64,000 nucleotides of DNA. It comes from Nitrosopumilus adriaticus. Its GTDB lineage: Archaea; Thermoproteota; Nitrososphaeria; Nitrososphaerales; Nitrosopumilaceae. Location of the stretch: contig NZ_CP011070.1 in NCBI RefSeq assembly GCF_000956175.1, positions 1,234,147-1,298,146 on the forward strand, given 5' to 3'. This document shows positions 1 to 7,169 of the stretch, in pieces; position 1 is the first letter of the stretch; each line of letters begins with the position of its first letter. A model generated the notes under the pieces. The model was given only the letters and a program-made list of their open reading frames with translations. It did no database searches and was not told where the DNA came from. Both the position numbers and the translations under genes were made by a program.

Positions 1-544
1 ATGATTTGTCAGTAGATACAGTTACAGTTATTTCATCAGATGCTTTAGTTTCTAAAATTTTTCCATTTGATGAGCCAGCAGTGGATGTTGCAAACTTCCA
101 ATCATCTGAACTATCAAAATCATATCCATCAAAAATTCGCTGCCATGATTTAAAGTCATTTTGAATATCTGCAATAAGAGGAGTCTTATCAACTACAACT
201 CCATTCTTGTCTCTTAGTTCGACCATTTCATTTGAATCAGTAAACCAAACACTTTGATAAGAATATGTCAAAAATTGTCCAGGCTTTATGATGGTTCCAT
301 CAGGTATTGTCATTGTTTTTTTCAGAACGGTAGTGGATGCAATTTTCCAACCACCTAAATCAACATCAGAGTTTGTGGGATTGTAAAGCTCAACCCACTC
401 TGAGATTGATGTTGCATCATTTCCAGGAGGATTGATATCCACTTCATTAATTACAACATGATCAGTATTTGTTTGAGCATATGCGGGAACAATTATTCCT
501 ACAAGTAATACCAAAGATAAAACTAGAGATAGATTACGAATCAT
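1..544 (-). CDS. Secreted lamin-tail-domain protein, 3' end outside window
   Basis: The minus-strand frame starts with ATG at 544 and stays open to base 1, so the C-terminus is missing (about 181 codons visible). Residues 1-23 form a signal peptide with a hydrophobic core ending in AYA. The following part reads like a lamin tail domain (LTD): VINEVDINPPG, SEWVELYNPT, then a GGWKI turn, an immunoglobulin-like fold used extracellularly for adhesion or nuclease fusion in prokaryotes. An AT-rich TATA-like box lies about 25 nt upstream, supporting a leaderless start. Repeat copy A sits just upstream. The protein is probably exported and surface-attached; the missing part prevents assigning a catalytic domain. 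Confidence 0.75.
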   Translation of the reverse strand, partial: MIRNLSLVLSLVLLVGIIVPAYAQTNTDHVVINEVDINPPGNDATSISEWVELYNPTNSDVDLGGWKIASTTVLKKTMTIPDGTIIKPGQFLTYSYQSVWFTDSNEMVELRDKNGVVVDKTPLIADIQNDFKSWQRIFDGYDFDSSDDWKFATSTAGSSNGKILETKASDEITVTVSTDKS

Positions 545-610
545 TTTTGTTTCCTATTTTGATTGAATATAGGACTCTTTTTAGAATGAAATTGAGGAAA
601 AGTTGAGCTT

Positions 611-706
611 GTTGTTAAAGTTGACCTCAAATATCCGACTTTTTGTGGCTTTTTCATGCATATTTTACAGATTTTTGGTATTTAGGGTGTACGTAGAAAT
701 CATTCC
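611..706 (+). repeat. Intergenic repeat copy A (about 95 bp)
   Basis: This stretch matches 6957-7049 closely: bases 625-669 and 6970-7014 are a 45-nt block with one mismatch, and the flanks are also similar, including an ACGTAG core at the right end. Read on the minus strand, it lies just upstream of the secreted lamin-tail gene. A minus-strand micro-ORF (661 down to 581, 26 codons, starting MHEKATKSRIFEV) covers much of it and has a counterpart in copy B. It could be a promoter/leader, a small RNA, a leader peptide or a recombination site; the sequence alone does not decide. Confidence 0.7.
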
Positions 707-770
707 AGTGAAAATAGCAGGAGTAATGATTTGATCAGTTTTATTCCAAACTTAAACTGGATATTGAACC

Positions 771-1013
771 TTAGCTCAATAACTCATACTCGCCTTTCAG
801 AAAATTAGCACTTACTGCTTTTATTTCAATCAAATTTCCTTCAACATCAAGTGTTTGTCTCCCATACAAAGGTCCAATTTTCACATTATCCACATAAACT
901 AACAGACTGGAATCAAGAGTTGGTCCATAAAGTCGATATAGCTTATTTGTTTTACCGTGATAAATTTTGGTTCTAAAAGTTCTCTGTGCAGACCATTTAC
1001 CTACTTTTACCAA
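771..1013 (-). CDS. Hypothetical small protein (80 aa)
   Basis: The 80-residue product has no family I recognise. It is basic at the N-terminus and then has alternating beta-like stretches (LLVYVDNVKIGPLYGRQ, LIEIKAVS), with no signal peptide, membrane segment or cysteines. It stands alone between repeat copy A and another orphan gene, all on the minus strand. It might bind nucleic acid given the basic start, but that is a guess. Confidence 0.5.
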   Translation of the reverse strand: MVKVGKWSAQRTFRTKIYHGKTNKLYRLYGPTLDSSLLVYVDNVKIGPLYGRQTLDVEGNLIEIKAVSANFLKGEYELLS

Positions 1014-1121
1014 TAAATGAACACTAATTTTTGAACTTAAGTATATTTCTGTTATCCATAAAGATACTTTCTACAGCATATGCAATTTTAGATAAAAAGC
1101 AAAAAATCCTGATGGGTTTTT

Positions 1122-1463
1122 CTATCTAGAAAAGATTCTCGCTAGGAATGTTTTCTTTTTTCTTGGAGATGAAGATATCTTCGAACTCTTTGTAAACTGC
1201 CTATCTATTATTGCATCAAGATGTTCATCTGAAATCAAAGTTTTTGGGTGGCTAACTTTAGGCTTTTCTGTCTTAAACGTACTTTTCTGTAGCATCTGTA
1301 TTTTATCATCAAGCTGCTTTGTTTTTGATTCTAAATACATTTTATCAGTGTTGTAAAGAGGCTTGTTCTTTTCCATACATTCTAAAATGAATTTTAATCT
1401 GCCCTCATCCCCCATTCCAGAATTAAGAAGATCAGTTGCCATCGTTTTGTAATCACTATACAT
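1122..1463 (-). CDS. Hypothetical charged protein (113 aa)
   Basis: The product is highly charged and mostly helical. Residues 1-60 are rich in Lys, Glu and Leu; a Ser/Lys-rich linker follows around residues 91-104; the C-terminus is a short basic-hydrophobic tail (FLARIFSR) that could bind membrane or nucleic acid. No catalytic motif or signal peptide is visible. The start is the first ATG in the frame. Function unknown. Confidence 0.55.
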   Translation of the reverse strand: MYSDYKTMATDLLNSGMGDEGRLKFILECMEKNKPLYNTDKMYLESKTKQLDDKIQMLQKSTFKTEKPKVSHPKTLISDEHLDAIIDRQFTKSSKISSSPRKKKTFLARIFSR

Positions 1464-1518
1464 TTTTTATCTAATCACAAAATTGTTAATAATTCTTTCA
1501 TTTTTGTAGATTCATTAA

Positions 1519-1659
1519 ATGGTATTTGTATCATTCAAAATTAAGACTAAAAATAATTCACAATCAATAAATTACAACATTATTCAAGCTACCGTGACTT
1601 TGCAAACCCTGGGAGAGGTTCGCGAGCTTTCAGGTAAGGCATTGTCGTTAAATTATTAA
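1519..1659 (+). other. GC-rich island: small ORF (46 aa) or structured RNA
   Basis: Bases of roughly 1590-1645 are clearly richer in G and C than the surroundings, a usual mark of structured RNA in AT-rich archaea. An 8-bp hairpin with G-U pairs joins 1608-1615 to 1627-1634 across a loop containing TTCG. A plus-strand frame also runs from ATG 1519 to TAA 1657-1659 (46 aa, ending GKALSLNY), against the direction of all neighbours. I see no tRNA fold, no box C/D pair and no convincing H/ACA unit, so coding and RNA readings both remain open. Confidence 0.25.
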
Positions 1660-1665
1660 ATTTTC

Positions 1666-1839
1666 TCAATTCAATACCTGAATCCTAGTTGTAACATCAT
1701 CTTGTGTAAGCAGTTTTGCATGTAATGTACAAAATCTCATGATACATTTTGCAAACGGTCTTCTTATACCTTCTTCAAAATAATAGTGCATTACCTGAGT
1801 AAATGCCTCACTATCACATCCTAGCATATTACAAATCAT
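1666..1839 (-). CDS. Small cysteine-containing hypothetical protein (57 aa)
   Basis: This frame runs from ATG 1839 to TGA 1666-1668 and has an in-frame stop just upstream, so the start is well bounded. The product begins MICNMLGCDSEAF and has four cysteines (residues 3, 8, 32 and 37) plus helices rich in charged residues; the cysteines could bind a metal. It follows the 49-aa gene at 1889 after a predicted terminator, so it is probably transcribed separately. No family recognised. Confidence 0.5.
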   Translation of the reverse strand: MICNMLGCDSEAFTQVMHYYFEEGIRRPFAKCIMRFCTLHAKLLTQDDVTTRIQVLN

Positions 1840-1852
1840 GAGAGAATCTATG

Positions 1853-1873
1853 AAAAATTGAGCCTAAAAGGGC
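1853..1873 (-). terminator. GCC-loop-GGC plus T-tract terminator
   Basis: Read on the minus strand, a short GCC/GGC stem with an AT-rich loop is followed by TCA and a T-tract. It lies directly after the stop of the 49-aa gene at 1889-2038. The same arrangement occurs at 11803-11823 (after the integrase) and 51885-51908 (after the hydrolase gene). T-tracts drive intrinsic termination in archaea; the stem is only 3-4 bp, so confidence is moderate. Confidence 0.45.
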
Positions 1874-1888
1874 AGGTTATTGTGAAAA

Positions 1889-2038
1889 TCACCAGCAGCT
1901 ATCATAGGTATCTACGGATTCCTTATTTTTCTGATACTCCAAAATTGCATCATACATCTGATTGAGAAGTTCATCATCTATTGGAATGCTCGTACCAAAT
2001 TTCTCCAACTCTTTGACCATCACTTCTTTATTTTTCAT
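1889..2038 (-). CDS. Small acidic/helical hypothetical protein (49 aa)
   Basis: The start is set at ATG 2038 because a GGAGG ribosome-binding site lies about 10 nt upstream; a longer frame to 2083 lacks such a signal. The product, beginning MKNKEVMVKELEKFG, is one or two amphipathic helices with a C-terminal Cys-Trp. It has no signal peptide or known motif. A T-tract terminator follows immediately. Confidence 0.5.
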   Translation of the reverse strand: MKNKEVMVKELEKFGTSIPIDDELLNQMYDAILEYQKNKESVDTYDSCW

Positions 2039-2181
2039 CTGAATCTTCCTCCATGTTTGATTCAAGAAATGAAAACCCATCATACCACTTCATAGAAAAA
2101 ATGCCAAAAAATTCATTATTTAACAATTATCCCATAAACGATCATCAGATGGATCTTAAGGTATTGCAATAAAATCTTGAA

Positions 2182-3000
2182 TTATTTTCTATTCTTCATA
2201 ATTGCCTCATATGCAATTTTAATTGAGATAAGCATTTTTTCTGCATATTTTGGTTCATTAGGATTTTTGTCTGGATGCCATTTTAGAACTAAACTTTTGT
2301 AAGCTTTTTTGATTTGTTCGACAGTAGCATTTTCTGATACTCCTAGTAGACTATAGTGTATTGCAAGATCTGGCGCTTCAAATATTTGCTCTGTTTGTTG
2401 ATAACTCTTTTTGTGCTTGTTCTGATTTCTTTGCCAAAACTCTCTTTTGAATAGAGATTCAATGTATCTTTGGTGTGTCTGTGATTCTTCAGTGGATATG
2501 TCTGTCCAATGTGCTTGCTCAAACTCTTGAATTATTTGATCAAACTCATCATCGGAAATTCTATTCTTACTTGTTTGAAAAGTTGCTTCTTCTGGAACAT
2601 AGTCTTGTCTTTCTCTGAATCGCCTGAAATTACTTTCAAAAGATTTTTGTTTTTTTAATCTACGATTTTTCTGGCAATTCCTACAGACAAACTCCTCAGA
2701 ATTTTCTGGATGAGGCCACAAATCAATTCGGTTAAATGTTCCCTCACAATCCAAACACAAATTTTCACCATCATGTAGTTTACTTTTTTTCTTTTTCAAT
2801 TTTTTTTCAGATTTTTTCTTTTCATACGTTGCATCTTTTTGTTCTGAATCATGAATTTCATGTGCTAATCCCATTCTATTCATTGCACATCGTGGATCAT
2901 TACACGGATTCTCTACGGGTTTTGATTCAATGGATTCATGTATTTCATGTGAAACGCCCTGTCTGTTCAGGGGACATTTGGGATCATTGCACAAACTCAT
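2182..3000 (-). CDS. J-domain protein with N-terminal zinc-binding repeats
   Basis: The C-terminal 60 residues are a J-domain: a helix with [19 protein letters not shown], the HPD tripeptide at residues 242-244, then the third helix. J-domains stimulate Hsp70/DnaK ATPase. The N-terminus is unlike DnaJ: two copies of a CNDPxCxxNRxGxxHEIH module (residues about 5-20 and 33-50), a Lys-rich stretch, and a CxxC...CxxC zinc ribbon with the FNRID signature (residues about 82-109). No Gly/Phe region or DnaJ substrate domain follows, so this is a specialised co-chaperone whose zinc modules probably choose the client. The FNRID ribbon also occurs in the 78-aa protein at 4514-4750. Confidence 0.85.
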   Translation of the reverse strand: MSLCNDPKCPLNRQGVSHEIHESIESKPVENPCNDPRCAMNRMGLAHEIHDSEQKDATYEKKKSEKKLKKKKSKLHDGENLCLDCEGTFNRIDLWPHPENSEEFVCRNCQKNRRLKKQKSFESNFRRFRERQDYVPEEATFQTSKNRISDDEFDQIIQEFEQAHWTDISTEESQTHQRYIESLFKREFWQRNQNKHKKSYQQTEQIFEAPDLAIHYSLLGVSENATVEQIKKAYKSLVLKWHPDKNPNEPKYAEKMLISIKIAYEAIMKNRK

Positions 3001-3056
3001 TTCTTTTGGTAAAGTTTAAGTTTGAACTTAAGCATATTGGAAATTGACATTTGATC

Positions 3057-3692
3057 TTATTTTCGAGTTATTCTTCGTCTTGGTCTTCGTCTTAGTGATT
3101 GTTGTCGATTAAGAAGTCTTTTTGTAGGCAATTCGTACTCATACATTATTTTTCCTTGATTAAGTAAGGTGATTCGATAGCACATCCCATTTGTTTTGAT
3201 ATCATAGTTTTGCAGATAATCCCAAATCTCATCAAATTTGTGATGAATGTCTTTCATTGCAATAGTTGCATGAAATTTGAATTTATCTTTGGAATCTTGA
3301 TCAAAATTTACTGAATCTGTAATTTTGAGAAGTTTTTTTGCTAATGTATGCCTAAATTCTTTGAGTTCCTTACTTGGTTTGATTTTCAAATAGATTACAT
3401 TTTTTCTAGACGATGTGGTAATGAAGAGAAATTTTTTCTTTAATTCAAAATAATCGAAACCATCAATATCATATTCTAATTCTGAGAACTCTGAACCTAC
3501 TTCACCTATAGTGTGAATGACTTCTCTGAGAGAATGACACCTAAATGGACCAAATAATGACATGTGTGGAACTGGTCTATGTTTTACTGCTCCGTGAACT
3601 CTAAATTTTTTATGTATGTCATAGATTAACTGGCGTGCTGTATGTTTTGGTTCTCCCATCATTCGAATTTCGATTAAATATGGTTTGATCAT
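3057..3692 (-). CDS. 2H phosphoesterase / 2'-5' RNA ligase-like (LigT superfamily)
   Basis: Two HxS/T motifs define the 2H superfamily: HMS at residues 43-45 (in HMSLFGPF) and HAT at 141-143 (in FKFHATIAM), about 98 residues apart as in LigT-like enzymes. Such proteins cleave or form 2'-5' and 2',3'-cyclic phosphodiesters in RNA or nucleotides. The C-terminus ends in an Arg-rich tail (RQQSLRRRPRRRITRK) that probably binds RNA. The gene lies in a minus-strand run with zinc-finger and CAP proteins. Which substrate it uses cannot be told; a cyclic phosphodiesterase role is as likely as ligation. Confidence 0.85.
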   Translation of the reverse strand: MIKPYLIEIRMMGEPKHTARQLIYDIHKKFRVHGAVKHRPVPHMSLFGPFRCHSLREVIHTIGEVGSEFSELEYDIDGFDYFELKKKFLFITTSSRKNVIYLKIKPSKELKEFRHTLAKKLLKITDSVNFDQDSKDKFKFHATIAMKDIHHKFDEIWDYLQNYDIKTNGMCYRITLLNQGKIMYEYELPTKRLLNRQQSLRRRPRRRITRK

Positions 3693-3698
3693 AATTTA

Positions 3699-4511
3699 TC
3701 AACAAAAGTTTTGTGTAGAGTATACTACTTCATCAGAATTTATCGAGACCCCCACTCCGATTCTATCATATTTCTTTTCCAGTATGTTTGCTCTATGTCC
3801 TGGACTGTCCATCCAACCATCGATAATTTCTTTTGCAATTGCTTCTTCATCTGCCATCCATGTATATGATGATTTGATCCCTTGAGTCATGTAAGATGAA
3901 TAAGTATAACTCTGGAAAATATTTTCAGCTAATCCATATGTATAGTATGAACCATAATTTTTCTGGCAGTTATAACCTGCACTATTACCCCTATCTGTTG
4001 GATCTAGTCCTTCAGGAGTATCATGGGAAAAGAAATTACGATTTGACATATCTTCACTATGATTTCTTGCAATAGAATCAATTAATGAAATTCTATTAAG
4101 TTTTGACAATCCTTGTTTTTGTCTTTCATTGTTTGTAAACTCATAGATATATTGTTCAATTAAAGTACTATCAAACCCTGATTCAACTCTAAGAGGAGAA
4201 GTTATTTCAATTTCATTAATATCGACTTTAGGTATTTTTATTTCTGAAATAGTATCCCTAGCGTCTCCTACAAAATTCTCAGGAAGTGAATCCGGAATTT
4301 TTTGTAAGGATTGTTTTAGTTCATCTTGATTTATTTGAAAAATTCCATTAGAATACGCATAAACTGCTATGACTAAAACTAATCCTACTAAAATCCCTCC
4401 TACAAGTTTACTTCGTTGTTTTTTCTTGTATGCACGACCATAGGAACGTTTACCGCATTTTGTGCAAACAAAATATCCTTGAGTGAAAACATAGTTATGA
4501 CTGCAGCCCAT
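3699..4511 (-). CDS. Membrane-anchored CAP/SCP-domain protein with N-terminal zinc ribbon
   Basis: Three parts are visible. Residues 3-20 hold a zinc ribbon (CSHNY...CTKCGKRSYGR). A single membrane helix follows at about 36-54. Residues about 120-268 are a CAP domain, with the helix NERQKQGL, the HSEDM motif, the FSHDTPEG segment and the GHRANILEKKYDRIGVG motif near the end. CAP proteins are usually extracellular. The topology implies a cytosolic zinc ribbon and an external CAP domain. It is next to two further zinc proteins and may be co-transcribed with the 78-aa gene (2 nt apart). Confidence 0.85.
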   Translation of the reverse strand: MGCSHNYVFTQGYFVCTKCGKRSYGRAYKKKQRSKLVGGILVGLVLVIAVYAYSNGIFQINQDELKQSLQKIPDSLPENFVGDARDTISEIKIPKVDINEIEITSPLRVESGFDSTLIEQYIYEFTNNERQKQGLSKLNRISLIDSIARNHSEDMSNRNFFSHDTPEGLDPTDRGNSAGYNCQKNYGSYYTYGLAENIFQSYTYSSYMTQGIKSSYTWMADEEAIAKEIIDGWMDSPGHRANILEKKYDRIGVGVSINSDEVVYSTQNFC

Positions 4512-4513
4512 AT

Positions 4514-4750
4514 CTAATGATGTGAAAAATAATGATGTGTTATGTAAGCGTCTTTATCTAAAAATTTCTGTAGGGGTCTGCAGTGTGCACAAATCCATAA
4601 ATCTCCACCATCTGAAGAAGGATTTGTTTTTCTAAGAAATTCCTGAAGACATGTTCTGCATACATGACGTTTTTTTAACCAAGATTTCTCTACGGCAAAA
4701 ACATCGATTCGATTAAATCTTTTTTTGCATTCAATACAACGTTTTTTCAT
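4514..4750 (-). CDS. Small double zinc-finger protein (FNRID ribbon plus C2H2-like)
   Basis: The 78-aa product starts with CIECKKRFNRIDVF and CRTC, the same CxxC-FNRID-CxxC ribbon seen in the J-domain protein at 2182-3000. A second finger of the form CAHC...HHYFSHH follows at the C-terminus. Nothing else is present, so it is probably a nucleic-acid or protein-binding adaptor. Its start overlaps the end of the AN1-like gene by 4 nt (ATGA), so the two are translationally coupled. Confidence 0.75.
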   Translation of the reverse strand: MKKRCIECKKRFNRIDVFAVEKSWLKKRHVCRTCLQEFLRKTNPSSDGGDLWICAHCRPLQKFLDKDAYITHHYFSHH

Positions 4751-5085
4751 TCTACACCCTCTAAGAATACTTTTGAGCCATCACAACTGTGTGTCTGAAT
4801 GTGCGTTTCTCTTTCTTTACCTGCAAAATCAATTAATGAAAAACCTGATTGATATCCACATTGATCACAGACCACTTTGTATTGTCCACTACTAATGTTT
4901 AGTTCGTATTTTCGAAGCCAATTTTTTCTCAAATATTTTACATGAATAGTCTTTCCACATTCATGATTTTCAAGTTGTATGTGATCAAAGCAATACATAT
5001 TATGACAAAATTTACATTTTTTACTATTGAAAAAATCTACCTCAGTATTACATCCTAAATAATTACATATTTTATCAGAGCTCAT
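4747..5085 (-). CDS. AN1-like zinc-finger protein (112 aa)
   Basis: Residues 7-45 match an AN1-type zinc finger: CNYLGC, CKFCHNMYCFDHI, then HECG. AN1 fingers occur in ubiquitin/proteasome-linked stress proteins in eukaryotes and are also found in archaea. A second zinc site (CDQCGY...THIQTHSC) follows at about residues 73-99. The gene lies 6 nt downstream of the metzincin protease stop and overlaps the next gene by 4 nt, giving a tight minus-strand operon (metzincin, AN1, FNRID ribbon, CAP). Confidence 0.75.
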   Translation of the reverse strand: MSSDKICNYLGCNTEVDFFNSKKCKFCHNMYCFDHIQLENHECGKTIHVKYLRKNWLRKYELNISSGQYKVVCDQCGYQSGFSLIDFAGKERETHIQTHSCDGSKVFLEGVE

Positions 5086-5091
5086 TTTCTA

Positions 5092-6837
5092 TCAACACCA
5101 CAACCAAGTACATTGATTTTTAGATACTTTTTCAGCATATTCTAGTTCCTGAGAGATGTACTTCATATCAGAACCAATCTGAGAAATCTCCGAGCTAACT
5201 TTTGAGAATTTACTTGAAAACTCTTTAAAATGATCATATGAAGAAGTCTTGGTTTTACTTTCTAGTAACAAATAGATGGATACGTTATCCTCAAGAATTT
5301 TCTGTAATTTTACTCTTTGATCATATAGTTTGTTGTATAGATCCCATGCTTTTTGTACATGGTGTTTTGATTGAGATTCAGAATATTTTGCATCTGCTTC
5401 TTTTAGATACTTCCATGTAGTATCCATTCCTTCTTCAAGTTTGAGAATAGATACTGAGGCAGTATCAATTTTCTGTGTCAGTGTTTGTTTTTGTTTTTCT
5501 GAAAATATTGGCATATGTGACTTGGAATTTGGTTTAGTGTCAGGGCAGCCATCTGAATCTTTGTAGCCATTTCTAGTCTCCTTTTGGTATTTACATTGAT
5601 CATATTTGTCAACCATTCCATCCCCATCAGAATCTGCAGTCATTGTGTTTTTAGATGGTGGAACATATGCTCTACAACCCATCCTGTCTTTTGTTCCAAA
5701 AATTTTAGGACATTTGTCCTCTGAATCAGGAACGCCATCTCCATCTAAATCTGGTGAGAACTTATGATTTTGAGATTTTGATGACTCTTTAGTAATGTAA
5801 ATTTCTTTTTTATCAAACTCTTTGCCATCAAATACTAATGAGATTTTATATTTTCCAGCAGGATAAGAATAATCCAGAGTTAACGGATATTTGAAAGTCT
5901 TCAGAGTCTTTGATACTTGAACAGCATTATGTTCAGTCACACCATTTGGTTTGTAGACTACAACATCCAGATACATGCCTCTTTTGTACAACTTGTCTGG
6001 AACATCACCTGAAATCATGTATGTCGCTACGGAGTTTTTGTTCAGATAAAAGGAGGATCTGTCGGAAGTTTGGATGATTGGTTCAGGGATTATTCTTTCA
6101 TTAAATATGGTTCTGGGATTTTGTTTTTCTCCAAACCCCTTCACTCCATAAATTTCTTGAATTTTTTCAACATCTATTTTTGAAATATCTCTCCATTCCT
6201 CATTTGGTTCAATCCATGCCATAATTGATGGAGCTCCAATACCTGTATCATACCAACTTTGAGTTACACTATTGTCATATCCTCTATAATGACCTAATCC
6301 AATAATATGCCCAAACTCATGTTTTACAGTGTTGGCCATTTGTTTAGAACGAAAGAAATTATTTGTTAAGCAATATGAATTTACAAAAATTTCTAGTTCA
6401 GAATCATACACTTCATCACAAGCATAAAAAGACGAATAAGCTATTTCGATATATCCATTTCCCACATAAGCAATCCCAAAAACATATCGTCCATCATCAA
6501 CAACAATTTTTTCAACATATTTTATAGAAATATCACAAACATTTGGTTTTAGCAAATCTAATTTTTCTAAGGGTACTTCAACTACAGTAATATCCCAATT
6601 TCCATTTCCTCCTCCTTGTAATTCTCCTCTCCAACTAATTATTCCATTTTTTGCATCTGAATACCATCTTTCCCATGTTTGTTTATCAACTCTAGAATCA
6701 GAGGGTTGAAAAACACAAACAGTTGGACTATGGGAAATTTGTTTCCCAAAAGTTTCTACGTAATATCCATTTGCAGCAAAAGCTGTTGTAGGAATTAGTA
6801 AAGTAGACAATAACACTAGAATTATGATACTTCTCAT
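5092..6837 (-). CDS. Secreted metzincin zinc protease with thrombospondin type 3 repeats
   Basis: A signal peptide occupies residues 1-22. The zinc site HEFGHIIGLGH (173-183) and a downstream SIMAW Met-turn define a matrixin-like metzincin: three His bind zinc and the Glu activates water. Two calcium-binding type 3 repeats follow at about residues 364-435 (DLDGDGVPDSEDKCP, DSDGDGMVDKYDQC). The last 120 residues are helical or coiled-coil and end in cysteines. It is probably a cell-surface or secreted protease needing calcium. Repeat copy B lies upstream of its start in the same relative place as copy A upstream of the lamin-tail gene. Confidence 0.9.
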   Translation of the reverse strand: MRSIIILVLLSTLLIPTTAFAANGYYVETFGKQISHSPTVCVFQPSDSRVDKQTWERWYSDAKNGIISWRGELQGGGNGNWDITVVEVPLEKLDLLKPNVCDISIKYVEKIVVDDGRYVFGIAYVGNGYIEIAYSSFYACDEVYDSELEIFVNSYCLTNNFFRSKQMANTVKHEFGHIIGLGHYRGYDNSVTQSWYDTGIGAPSIMAWIEPNEEWRDISKIDVEKIQEIYGVKGFGEKQNPRTIFNERIIPEPIIQTSDRSSFYLNKNSVATYMISGDVPDKLYKRGMYLDVVVYKPNGVTEHNAVQVSKTLKTFKYPLTLDYSYPAGKYKISLVFDGKEFDKKEIYITKESSKSQNHKFSPDLDGDGVPDSEDKCPKIFGTKDRMGCRAYVPPSKNTMTADSDGDGMVDKYDQCKYQKETRNGYKDSDGCPDTKPNSKSHMPIFSEKQKQTLTQKIDTASVSILKLEEGMDTTWKYLKEADAKYSESQSKHHVQKAWDLYNKLYDQRVKLQKILEDNVSIYLLLESKTKTSSYDHFKEFSSKFSKVSSEISQIGSDMKYISQELEYAEKVSKNQCTWLWC

Positions 6838-6956
6838 TTCATATATTCATAAAAAATTAGAAAATATATGATTTTTCTCAAATAAGCTCCAAAAATTATT
6901 CACAGATCAAATCAGGTTAATGTTTAGAACAATAATACAGCATTTTTGATGGTAAA

Positions 6957-7049
6957 TTGTTAAATTTAACCTCAAATATCCGACTTTTTGTGACTTTTTC
7001 ATGCATATTTTACATTATTTCGGTATTAGGTAGAACGTAGGAATTATCC
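6957..7049 (+). repeat. Intergenic repeat copy B; left edge of the defence element
   Basis: This is the partner of copy A (611-706). The 332-base gap between the metzincin and the ABC-3C operon (6838-7169) holds this repeat and the ABC-3C promoter. Minus-strand micro-ORF 7006 down to 6917 (29 codons) starts MHEKVTKSRIFEV, nearly the same as the copy A peptide. The right end, CGTAGGAATTAT, is also found in copy C at 13081-13092. Role unresolved: leader/promoter of the metzincin gene, small RNA, or attachment site. Confidence 0.7.
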
Positions 7050-7138
7050 TAAACAAGATATTCAGAAAAATTCCTCATTTTAAAAAAGCACTCTCTTTCA
7101 ATCAAAGTAAAATCTAGGGAAAGATTAGTTTTTTAAAG

Positions 7139-7146
7139 TTTAATTA
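7139..7146 (+). promoter_or_regulatory. TATA box for the ABC-3C operon
   Basis: TTTAATTA is centred about 27 nt before the TTG at 7170. This is the spacing expected for a leaderless archaeal transcript and supports TTG as the true start of the first ABC-3C gene. Confidence 0.5.
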
Positions 7147-7169
7147 TTCAAAGTATGATTTTCATATAA

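Noticed and set aside
1590-1645. tRNA or box C/D RNA
   Set aside because: No cloverleaf, no C/D box pair; only a single hairpin is seen.
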